DNA of 34,641 nt from JACNIV01 sp965370415 (lineage in GTDB: Bacteria; Cloacimonadota; Cloacimonadia; Cloacimonadales; TCS61), in assembly GCA_965370415.1 (NCBI GenBank), contig CBDUTJ010000030.1, positions 1 through 34,641 of the forward strand, read 5' to 3'. Within the stretch, counting starts at the first letter, position 1, and each line of letters begins with the position of its first letter. The translations under genes were made by a program, and so were the position numbers. The notes under the pieces were generated by a model that had not been told where the DNA came from, did no database searches, and was given only the letters and a program-made list of their open reading frames with translations. Below are positions 25,340-31,618 of the stretch, one piece after another.

Positions 25340-26575
25340 TTATACCTCCGGAAGTACGATCTCGAACGTTGTTCCTTTATCAATTTCGCTTTCTAATACC
25401 TTTATTTTTCCGTTATGAAATTCTTCAATGATTCTTTTTGCCAAGCTTAATCCCAGCCCCCAGCCACGTTCTTTACTGGTAATACCCGGATAGAATATAC
25501 GTTTATGCATAGATTTTGGCAAGCCTGTTCCCTTATCTTGAATTTGAATATGTGTTTTCCCATTCTCACTGAAAGCCTTAATGATGATATTCCCACCTTT
25601 TTTCTGCATTGCATCAATACTGTTTTTTATCATGTTTTCCAGGCTCCATTTGATCAGATCGGGATCGATAAGGATATCTTTTTCTTCGATCTTACTTTCA
25701 AATTTTATATCTATCTTTTGTGAAATTGTTGGTAACCTGTGCTGAAAATGACTGATAGTATCCAATATTATATTATGCAGGTTAGATGGTTGCCGTTTAA
25801 TTACCGATCCTACTTTCCCAAACCGGGCTGCGATCTTACTCAGACGGTCTACGTCTGTATTCATATATTCCAGCATTATCAACATCTCGGGATCATTTCC
25901 ACTTTCTTCCAGTTTCATGGACAAAATATTAAGCCAGCCACCCAATGAAGAAAGCGGTGTACCAAACTGATGAGCAGTCTCTTTGGCTAATCCTACCCAG
26001 AGAAGATCACGCTCATTTCTTTTAATAGCAAAAATTCCGTACACACCCAATAGAACGAAAATGAAAATAACGACCATTTCAATATATGGCATCATTTTTA
26101 ATCTTATCATGGTTTTGGAATCGCCATAGAAAACATAACTGAAAACCTTTTCATCTTCCTTATTAAATTTCAGAGGTATAACCGATCGATGTTTTTCCAT
26201 TTTTTTTACCATAGAAAGAAGTTTTTTTTGTTTTTGTATGGGAAGCTGCGAAAATTCTATTTTTTCTATATCGATATTTTCCCAACTGAATGGTGTTTTC
26301 AAGCTATCAGTAAGAATAATGGGATACTCGATACGCGGGATGATCTCATCTATGAAATATTGGAAAAGGAAGTCTTCCATATTCACATCCGCGGGTAATC
26401 CCAAGAATTTTGAATACAGGTCGGGCACGATCTGTATATCTTTTTTTATATCTTGTAACAGAAGGTTTGTGTACCAGATAAACGCAAATATCAGGATAAC
26501 TCCACCAATAATAAAATAAGCGGTTATCAGCCGATGTCTTTTACTCGCTTTTTTTGGCAATTTCCCAGATTTCAT
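25340..26575 (-). CDS. Membrane sensor histidine kinase
   Basis: The 411-residue product has two transmembrane helices (about 17-38 and 164-184) flanking a ~125-residue periplasmic sensor of unknown ligand. A short cytoplasmic linker and a kinase core follow. The phospho-acceptor is His202 in KETAHQFGTPLSSL. The ATP-binding boxes are ENMIKNSIDAM, DKGTGLP and GWGLGLSLAKRI. The gene starts inside the 3' end of mazG (35-nt overlap) with GGAG 7 nt before the ATG, so the two are coupled. A CheY-like receiver protein is encoded two genes upstream on the same strand (28259-28636) and is the most likely partner, though this is inference. Confidence 0.93.
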   Translation of the reverse strand: MKSGKLPKKASKRHRLITAYFIIGGVILIFAFIWYTNLLLQDIKKDIQIVPDLYSKFLGLPADVNMEDFLFQYFIDEIIPRIEYPIILTDSLKTPFSWENIDIEKIEFSQLPIQKQKKLLSMVKKMEKHRSVIPLKFNKEDEKVFSYVFYGDSKTMIRLKMMPYIEMVVIFIFVLLGVYGIFAIKRNERDLLWVGLAKETAHQFGTPLSSLGGWLNILSMKLEESGNDPEMLIMLEYMNTDVDRLSKIAARFGKVGSVIKRQPSNLHNIILDTISHFQHRLPTISQKIDIKFESKIEEKDILIDPDLIKWSLENMIKNSIDAMQKKGGNIIIKAFSENGKTHIQIQDKGTGLPKSMHKRIFYPGITSKERGWGLGLSLAKRIIEEFHNGKIKVLESEIDKGTTFEIVLPEV

Positions 26576-27314
26576 CTAATTGCTCCAGGCTGGAATCCAG
26601 CATATTTTTATTTTGCTTTTGATAATATTGTTCCACTTTTTTAAATCTTGTTTCAAATTTATTGATCGTTTTTTTAAGAGCTGTTTCAGTATCGAAACCT
26701 AATTTACGGGAAATATTAACGATAGAGAAAAGCATATCACCCAGTTCATTTTGCATTTCTTCCATATTTTTTTCCTGAAAGGCTTCATGAAATTCTCCAG
26801 CCTCTTCTTCCAGTTTCCCGATAGCAGGTTCTACGTCGGGCCAGTCGAAACCCACAGAAGCAGCTTTTTCCTGCATCCTCTGCGCTATAATAAGAGCCGG
26901 CATTGTTCTGGGAATTCCGTCGATAGCAGATGTTCTTGATCTCTTTTTTTCTTCGAATTTTATCCGTTCCCAATTCATTTTCACGTCATTAGCATCGGTA
27001 GCTTCGCCATCACCAAATACATGCGGATGTCTTCTGATAAGTTTATCATTGATCTTCTGCAGAACCTTTTCCATACTGAATTCATCTTTCTCTTTTGCTA
27101 TCTGCGTTTGCATCACAATGTGTAACATCAGGTCGCCAAGCTCCTCCGAGAGATGTTCAAAATCTTCTTTTTCGATAGCTTCAATGGATTCATAAAGTTC
27201 TTCTATAAAGTTGGGGATAAGCGACTCATGAGTTTGTTTAACATCCCAGGGGCAGCCTTTTTCCGGTTCTCGCAGCTTTTCGATAATTTCTACCAGCTTA
27301 TCAAATTCTTTCAT
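26541..27314 (-). CDS. mazG: Nucleoside triphosphate pyrophosphohydrolase MazG
   Basis: MazG hydrolyses NTPs and dNTPs to monophosphates and pyrophosphate, cleaning the nucleotide pool and modulating stress responses. The 257-residue product contains two tandem MazG domains, as usual for the long form. The N-terminal one has GCPWDVKQTHESLIPNFIEE and the metal-binding EELYE...EELGDL pattern. The C-terminal one has VGFDWPDVEPAIGKLEEEAG and NELGDMLFSIVNISRKLG. It follows the protease gene by 25 nt and overlaps the start of the histidine kinase gene. Confidence 0.96.
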   Translation of the reverse strand: MKEFDKLVEIIEKLREPEKGCPWDVKQTHESLIPNFIEELYESIEAIEKEDFEHLSEELGDLMLHIVMQTQIAKEKDEFSMEKVLQKINDKLIRRHPHVFGDGEATDANDVKMNWERIKFEEKKRSRTSAIDGIPRTMPALIIAQRMQEKAASVGFDWPDVEPAIGKLEEEAGEFHEAFQEKNMEEMQNELGDMLFSIVNISRKLGFDTETALKKTINKFETRFKKVEQYYQKQNKNMLDSSLEQLDEIWEIAKKSE

Positions 27315-27339
27315 ATTTCCTCATATCTTAGTGTAAATA

Positions 27340-28257
27340 TCACTCGTCCAACTCTTCCTCTTCTTCTGCTTCCTGAATCCATTCTTTCTCGACTTTCCGG
27401 GTTTTGATCTTTTTACGTATCACTCCGGCAATGAGAAGCAGAGGAAAGATCCCCCAGATGATACCGGTTGATGCCAGAAGTATCTCCGCCCGGAAATGAC
27501 TTTTGGCATACACTTCAAAAAAGGCAGAGAAATCTTTTGGCGTAAAGAAAAAACTTTTCAGGAAGGCAGAGTTGAAATTCCTGTTCGGTCTGGCATAATC
27601 CCATAATTGATAGAATTCCTGCCGACGTTTTGTATAAAGATACTTTACTGCCAACCCGGATTTGGCATAGAAAGATTCCCATTCTATCCTGTTTTTGGGA
27701 TAGGAGTATTTCATCTGTTCCAATGTACGTGAATTTCCCAGGATATAGTTTCGGGCAAAATTCAATTCGCGATCAAATCCCATGTCGTGAGAAAAATAAA
27801 CTGCCATTCCCTCATTGAACCAGAGTGGTGGATTTTTCCAGAAATGATGTACGAAATGGTGAATATATTCGTGGAGTAAAATACGGCGGATAGCGTTGAT
27901 ACTTTTTAACCTGCTAGGATTCCTGATGTATATTGTATTATTATTGCTATTGTAAAAAGCCAGGCTGAATTCCATAATAGCTGAACTCTTTATTATCCAG
28001 CTTTGATATTCTTTTTCGTCGGCAGCTATCATTACATTAACAGGCTTATCCAGGTAGGAACCAACTGTTTTCTGAAAATTCCGAATATCTTTATCGAATT
28101 GTGAAACTAAAATCGATACTGATCTTACATCTTTTTCATGCACAAAGAGAATTAAATTTTCGTACGTGATCCGGTTATGTTTAACATTGGGAAAAAGAAG
28201 GTTAATCTGGCAGCAGAATATAAGTATTAGAAATATCAGGATTTTCCTGGTTTTCGT
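27340..28257 (-). CDS. Exported gluzincin-like metalloprotease (peptidase MA-like), ACG start
   Basis: The protein has the zinc motif HEYIHH (His129, Glu130, His133) and a downstream ligand-type Glu in WFNEGMAVYFSHD (Glu149), the peptidase MA-like pattern. A C-terminal membrane helix (ASTGIIWGIFPLLLIAGVIR) precedes a charged tail. The first ATG/GTG-type start in frame is GTG at 28143, which would remove the signal peptide and lacks an SD. Upstream the frame stays open and encodes xKTRKILIFLILIFCCQIN, a clear signal peptide. The SD GAGGAG (complement of 28264-28269) sits 6 nt before an ACG codon at 28257. I therefore annotate from ACG, 305 residues. ATG-to-ACG mutation, sequence error or true ACG initiation are all possible. 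Confidence 0.75.
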   Translation of the reverse strand, partial: TKTRKILIFLILIFCCQINLLFPNVKHNRITYENLILFVHEKDVRSVSILVSQFDKDIRNFQKTVGSYLDKPVNVMIAADEKEYQSWIIKSSAIMEFSLAFYNSNNNTIYIRNPSRLKSINAIRRILLHEYIHHFVHHFWKNPPLWFNEGMAVYFSHDMGFDRELNFARNYILGNSRTLEQMKYSYPKNRIEWESFYAKSGLAVKYLYTKRRQEFYQLWDYARPNRNFNSAFLKSFFFTPKDFSAFFEVYAKSHFRAEILLASTGIIWGIFPLLLIAGVIRKKIKTRKVEKEWIQEAEEEEELDE

Positions 28258-28258
28258 T

Positions 28259-28636
28259 TTATTCTCCTCTAATTCTTTTTTGAATTAAATCGCTGAGTTT
28301 CTGAATATCGAACGGTTTGAAAATTACATCCCGCAAGCCATTCCCGCGAGATTTGACAATAGCATGATCGGGATCGTAACCAAAGCCGGTCATCATGATT
28401 ATGGGCAGGTTTTCATCATAATCTTTGGTGCGGGAATAAAGTTCATAACCATCCATATCGGGCATGGCAATATCCGTGAGCAGCAGATCTATTGAGCCTT
28501 TCATTATTTCTTTCAAAGCTTCATAGCCTGTGTTCTGGCATATAACCGTGATCTCCGGGTTATGCTCTTCCAAATCTAATTTGAGATATTCCGTTACGCT
28601 TGCTTCGTCATCTACAACCAGAACAATTTTCTTCAT
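28259..28636 (-). CDS. Single-domain response regulator (CheY-like)
   Basis: The 125-residue receiver domain has all key residues: the acidic pair Asp9-Asp10 in VVDDEAS, phospho-acceptor Asp55 in LLLTDIAMPD, Thr83 in MMTGFG and Lys107 in IFKPFD. There is no output domain, so it must act by protein-protein contact or in a phosphorelay. The histidine kinases at 25340 (same strand, likely same operon) and 13318 are candidate partners. GGAG lies 8 nt before the ATG. Its last codons contain the SD for the protease gene that follows. Confidence 0.95.
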   Translation of the reverse strand: MKKIVLVVDDEASVTEYLKLDLEEHNPEITVICQNTGYEALKEIMKGSIDLLLTDIAMPDMDGYELYSRTKDYDENLPIIMMTGFGYDPDHAIVKSRGNGLRDVIFKPFDIQKLSDLIQKRIRGE

Positions 28637-28656
28637 CTATTTTACTCCACTGAGCA

Positions 28657-29682
28657 TTATTGCAATTTCTTTATCATTTCCGAAACAGAGTTTTTATATA
28701 TTTTATCAAGATATTTTTTTCTGTTTTTTTGCAGATGACTGTAAATTATCCATCTTTCAGAAAGCTGTTCTTTATCGAATGCCAGCAGTTCATTATCGCG
28801 ATATTGGGGTGAAATATCGGGAAAATGAAAGAAAGTAGAACCCTCTTTAATAGCGGTGATCATGCCTTTATTAATTGTGATTAATGTTTCTTCAATATTC
28901 AATTCCATATCCAAATATTTAGTAGTATGTAGAAATTTAATTTGATTGTAAAACTTTTCTATCATGGCAATCTGTTTTTTCAATTTCTCTACTTTAATAA
29001 ATTGCAGGACTTTAGAAAGTTCCTCTTTTTTTGCTTTCAATTCCACTGTAAGTTTTTTATTCACCTGCAGGTAAGAATCAACAATCACTTTCCCGATTTC
29101 GGTATTATCTTTCAAACACCAGCCGTAGCATTTGTTATCTTTTACTCTTTGACAGGGATATTTTTCATCTTCACAAACAGGGAATTGGAAAAGCTCTCCC
29201 ATCGTATCCAGCAGGTCGTACAGGAAAAAGCGATCTCTGAAAGGACCAAGATAATACAGATTTACCTGCGTGTTTTCTACAACTTTAAAATAGGGAACTG
29301 TAGCAAAATCTATTCCCAGGTAAACGTAATCCAGATGCGGTTTTAATAGCATGTTATATTCAGGCAGGAATTTATCGAGCAGTTTCTTTTCTTCTACCAA
29401 TGCCGGGAAGAGAGAAGAATATCCAGTAAAACTTATTTTTTTGGTAAGAGATACAAGTTTAAATAGTATTTCATTTTCCGGGTTCAAAGATAAAATATTG
29501 TTCAGTGATTTTTTGAGATTGGATGTTTTACCGATATACAGTTTTTTTTCCGCATCGGAAAAAATGAAAATTCCTGATTGCTCAGGAATATTCTGTTTTT
29601 TGAAATCCTTTTTTGCAAATTCCATCATGCAGTTCAATGTTTCTTGTGGAATACTGGTGTCAATAAAAAAGGCTCTACACAC
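28657..29682 (-). CDS. UvrC/Cho-like protein with degenerate GIY-YIG domain
   Basis: The 341-residue product resembles the N-terminal half of UvrC and the Cho nuclease. A GIY-YIG-like segment is present (SGIFIF then KKLYIGKTSNLKKSLNNIL), followed by ALVEEKKLLDKFLPEYNMLL, which keeps the expected Glu. A cysteine motif C-x6-C-x7-C-x3-C (within PVCEDEKYPCQR and NKCYGWCL) matches the one in UvrC. A coiled UvrB-contact-like helix pair follows. The RNase H-like C-terminal domain of UvrC is absent. The catalytic Arg expected after YIGK (KKR in UvrC) is Ser and the first Tyr (GIY) is Phe, so nuclease activity is doubtful. The start is uncertain: the GTG at 29682 has no good SD and abuts an inverted repeat. 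Confidence 0.75.
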   Translation of the reverse strand: MCRAFFIDTSIPQETLNCMMEFAKKDFKKQNIPEQSGIFIFSDAEKKLYIGKTSNLKKSLNNILSLNPENEILFKLVSLTKKISFTGYSSLFPALVEEKKLLDKFLPEYNMLLKPHLDYVYLGIDFATVPYFKVVENTQVNLYYLGPFRDRFFLYDLLDTMGELFQFPVCEDEKYPCQRVKDNKCYGWCLKDNTEIGKVIVDSYLQVNKKLTVELKAKKEELSKVLQFIKVEKLKKQIAMIEKFYNQIKFLHTTKYLDMELNIEETLITINKGMITAIKEGSTFFHFPDISPQYRDNELLAFDKEQLSERWIIYSHLQKNRKKYLDKIYKNSVSEMIKKLQ

Positions 29683-29726
29683 CTTGCGAAGGTTGTGACA
29701 CTTCTTGCTTCTTTGACCTTCGCAAG
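29683..29726. repeat. 11-bp inverted repeat abutting the UvrC-like gene start
   Basis: CTTGCGAAGGT (29683-29693) and ACCTTCGCAAG (29716-29726) are perfect reverse complements separated by 22 nt. The flanks ACACC and GGTGT add partial pairing. Read on the minus strand, the frame of the UvrC-like gene stays open through the whole element, so an older start may lie upstream of it. It probably belongs to a dispersed repeat family. Confidence 0.6.
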
Positions 29727-29776
29727 ATTTTTGGGTGTAATTAATCTGAATTTATTAGAATCTTGCCTTGCACTCT

Positions 29777-29802
29777 GGTTACCAAGCCCCTGCTTGGTAA
29801 CC
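29777..29802. repeat. REP-like perfect hairpin
   Basis: GGTTACCAAGC and GCTTGGTAACC form a perfect 11-bp stem with loop CCCT. It lies between the divergent UvrC-like and exported-protein genes, so it is not a terminator for either. It shares the AAGC-NNNN-GCTT core with the neighbouring hairpin. Confidence 0.7.
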
Positions 29803-29817
29803 TTTAAAAAGAAATAC

Positions 29818-29841
29818 GTATCAAAGCTGGAGCTTTGATAC
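29818..29841. repeat. REP-like perfect hairpin
   Basis: GTATCAAAGC and GCTTTGATAC form a perfect 10-bp stem with loop TGGA. It lies 15 nt after the previous hairpin and 10 nt before the first leader copy. The stem bases differ from its neighbour yet remain fully complementary. Confidence 0.7.
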
Positions 29842-29851
29842 TAGAGATTAG

Positions 29852-29957
29852 AAAACAAACATTTGACAAAGATATGACATTTTAATTTCCTATTCTCATT
29901 ACACAGTTCCGCCAAAAAGATAAGCGGATAAATCCTGCTGTGTGATGTTGAATCTGT
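29852..29957 (+). repeat. Duplicated ~107-bp leader, copy 1
   Basis: This stretch is about 88 percent identical to 30735-30841. It starts AAAACAAACATTTGACAAAG, contains a 9-bp stem ATTACACAG / CTGTGTGAT enclosing a ~36-nt loop with the invariant core AAGATAAGCGGATAAAT, and ends GATGTTGAATCTGT. It stands 58 nt before an exported-protein gene on the plus strand. TTGACA near its start may be a -35 box, though no good -10 is at the standard distance. An unrecognised structured RNA leader, promoter cassette or small mobile element are all possible. Confidence 0.8.
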
Positions 29958-30015
29958 GGCTCCTGCTACAAAAATAATCAGAATGAAGCTATTAAAAAAA
30001 ATTTAAGGAATGAGA

Positions 30016-30687
30016 ATGAATAAAATTATAATAATTTTGTCTCTTATTGTTACTAGTAATCTTGTAGCAATAGATATTAATAATAAGAATATTTCTAAGA
30101 AAAATGAAACATTAGAGGTTTCATATGAAGTAGTAAATACTGATTCAGTAGAGTATGTATTTATTCTTTCACATTGGTTTATGAACGGTTTAAACGACAT
30201 AGCATCCGACTATATTCTCTATCCTACAGATGAATTCATTATCAATAATTTTTCTTATGTTCCTTCATATTTTCGTGAAGAGAAGAAAGGCGTTCGTTCT
30301 CATTCTGAATTACGATATTCTAATTTAAAACAATCACCTACGTTTATTAGAATTGCCCCTGAAGAGAAATTCAGTATTAGGCTTATAATTGACAATAACT
30401 TATTTAGAAATTTAAAGAATATAAAATATGATTTTTACCTGAAGATGCATTATGCTGAAGTTGTCGATTTTAATTCTTTTTTTTCTAATACCGGCAATAC
30501 ATATTCATTGATAAAAAGTAGTTTGAGTAATGAGTTCGTGATAAAATTATACAATGATTATGAAATTCATTATTACCCTATCTTCATCTCTTCAAATGAT
30601 GAAGTGTCTGAAATAAATTTGCAGGATATATTTAACAAAAATATTACGATTTTATTTCCCAGTAATGATGCTGTTTCTGGTTTCTAG
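30016..30687 (+). CDS. Exported protein of unknown family
   Basis: The ~223-residue product starts with a signal peptide (MNKIIIILSLIVTSNLVA) without a lipobox. The mature part has alternating hydrophobic residues suggesting beta-structure, for example KNETLEVSYEVVNTDSVEYV and EKFSIRLIIDN, as in periplasmic or surface immunoglobulin-like proteins. I do not recognise the family. The ATG at 30016 is chosen over 30010 because AAGGA is 6 nt upstream. The gene is very A/T-rich and lies in an island between the UvrC-like and mfd genes, after copy 1 of the duplicated leader. A T7 run follows the stop. Confidence 0.65.
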   Translation: MNKIIIILSLIVTSNLVAIDINNKNISKKNETLEVSYEVVNTDSVEYVFILSHWFMNGLNDIASDYILYPTDEFIINNFSYVPSYFREEKKGVRSHSELRYSNLKQSPTFIRIAPEEKFSIRLIIDNNLFRNLKNIKYDFYLKMHYAEVVDFNSFFSNTGNTYSLIKSSLSNEFVIKLYNDYEIHYYPIFISSNDEVSEINLQDIFNKNITILFPSNDAVSGF

Positions 30688-30734
30688 TTTTTTTCAAATG
30701 TCATATGAAGTCGTAGTGTGGATAACAATCTCAC

Positions 30735-30841
30735 AAAACAAATATTTGACAAAGATGTTGTATTTTAGTTTCCTATTCTCGTTACACAGCTTGTGCCAAT
30801 AAGATAAGCGGATAAATTCTGCTGTGTGATGTTGAATCTGT
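30735..30841 (+). repeat. Duplicated ~107-bp leader, copy 2
   Basis: Second copy of the sequence at 29852-29957, in the same orientation and again shortly before an exported-protein gene. The long stem is kept: GTTACACAG / CTGTGTGAT, where A-U at the outer pair of copy 1 becomes G-U. Differences cluster in the loop's 5' side (one indel) and around the block after TTGACAAAGAT. The loop core AAGATAAGCGGATAAAT and the 3' part CTGCTGTGTGATGTTGAATC are invariant. Confidence 0.8.
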
Positions 30842-30858
30842 AACTGAAAAGAAAAACA

Positions 30859-30880
30859 CTGCAAAGCGGGAACTTTGCAG
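30859..30880. repeat. REP-like hairpin next to the lipoprotein gene SD
   Basis: CTGCAAAG and CTTTGCAG form a perfect 8-bp stem with loop CGGGAA. It stands 2 nt before GAGGAAGGG, the SD region of the next gene, so in the transcript it could affect ribosome access. It resembles the hairpins at 29777 and 29818 in plan. Confidence 0.6.
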
Positions 30881-30893
30881 CGAGGAAGGGAAA

Positions 30894-31433
30894 ATGAAAA
30901 TAATGAAAGTTATTCTAAATATTGTGTTTATTAGTATAATATTAACTTCTTGTTGTAATCTAAGTTACAATTCCATACATGGATTTAAAAATGTATCTTT
31001 GAAATGTGTTAATAAATATGAAAATGTATTACCAAATAATAAATATATATGGATAGATTATCACAAAAATCCTATTCTGAAGGATAGTTTAAATTTTGTC
31101 ATTAACACATTCAATCTTAACGATAAAGAAGAAATAGCAGGCAAATACATTTTATCGGGAAATTATATATCAAATACTTATATATTAATTGAAAAAAAAT
31201 ACGAAAGATATAAAAAGTATAAAATATTTAGAATGAGTTCAGATTGTTTAAGTAAAATCAGAAATGGAACTAAAAATGAAAAGGTAAGTTTAAGATTGCA
31301 TTGTAAAAATAAAAGCGGAAAATATAGAGTAAAAGTTGTTTCGGGATATTATGAAATAGAATATTGTTTACCTTTTTTTGAAAAACGTTACAGAATTGAA
31401 TCAGATTGGGAATATTTTAAAATTACTAATTAA
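30894..31433 (+). CDS. Small predicted lipoprotein of unknown family
   Basis: The 179-residue product starts with a lipoprotein signal peptide; the lipobox is ILTSC (IVFISIILTSCCNL). The mature part is rich in Lys, Asn, Ile and Tyr, with a few cysteines (KCVNKY, SDCLSKI, LHCKNKSG, EYCLPFF) that could form disulfides. I do not recognise the family. A strong SD (GAGGAAGGG) lies just before the ATG. The gene is extremely A/T-rich and follows copy 2 of the duplicated leader. Its stop codon lies in an 8-bp inverted repeat (TAAGTGTT at 31431, AACACTTA at 31460). Confidence 0.65.
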   Translation: MKIMKVILNIVFISIILTSCCNLSYNSIHGFKNVSLKCVNKYENVLPNNKYIWIDYHKNPILKDSLNFVINTFNLNDKEEIAGKYILSGNYISNTYILIEKKYERYKKYKIFRMSSDCLSKIRNGTKNEKVSLRLHCKNKSGKYRVKVVSGYYEIEYCLPFFEKRYRIESDWEYFKITN

Positions 31434-31513
31434 GTGTTTTAAATGGAATATATTTCGTGAACACTTATAACCAAAAAAACGAAATTTTTGTAAGATATAA
31501 ATACTGCTGTAAG

Positions 31514-31618
31514 TCATAGGTTTTGATGCAAACCAACTCTGCCTCTATTTAATTTTGCACCTTTTCGTGGCTAAATTCTTGACGCTAAAACCTTAATTCA
31601 CAAATTCGCAACCTATGA
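31514..31618 (+). promoter_or_regulatory. Possible mfd leader structure
   Basis: TCATAGGTT (31514-31522) is the exact reverse complement of AACCTATGA (31610-31618), which includes the mfd ATG. The left arm can alternatively pair locally (GGTTT with AAACC, 31519-31534). No SD precedes mfd. A start-codon-masking leader is conceivable, but a 9-bp match can arise by chance. Confidence 0.25.

Larger units (their letters stand above)
29683..30015. other. Intergenic stretch made of repeats, no gene
   Basis: This stretch holds, in order, the 11-bp inverted repeat (29683-29726), two perfect hairpins (29777-29802 and 29818-29841), and the first copy of the ~107-bp leader (29852-29957). An A-rich stretch leads to the SD AAGGA of the next gene. 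I see no coding region or tRNA. Confidence 0.7.

Noticed and set aside
30717..30725. Consensus DnaA box TGTGGATAA
   Set aside because: A single 9-mer in an A/T-rich intergenic region is expected by chance; no second box or origin gene is near.
29852..30893. Integron-type gene cassettes with attC sites
   Set aside because: The repeats lie before, not after, each gene; no GTTRRRY/RYYYAAC core pair is found, and no integrase is in the window.
31490..31515. Possible third, degenerate copy of the duplicated leader before mfd (AAGATA ... TAAATACTGCTGT)
   Set aside because: Only about 20 nt can be matched and this needs a gap; the flanks do not align.
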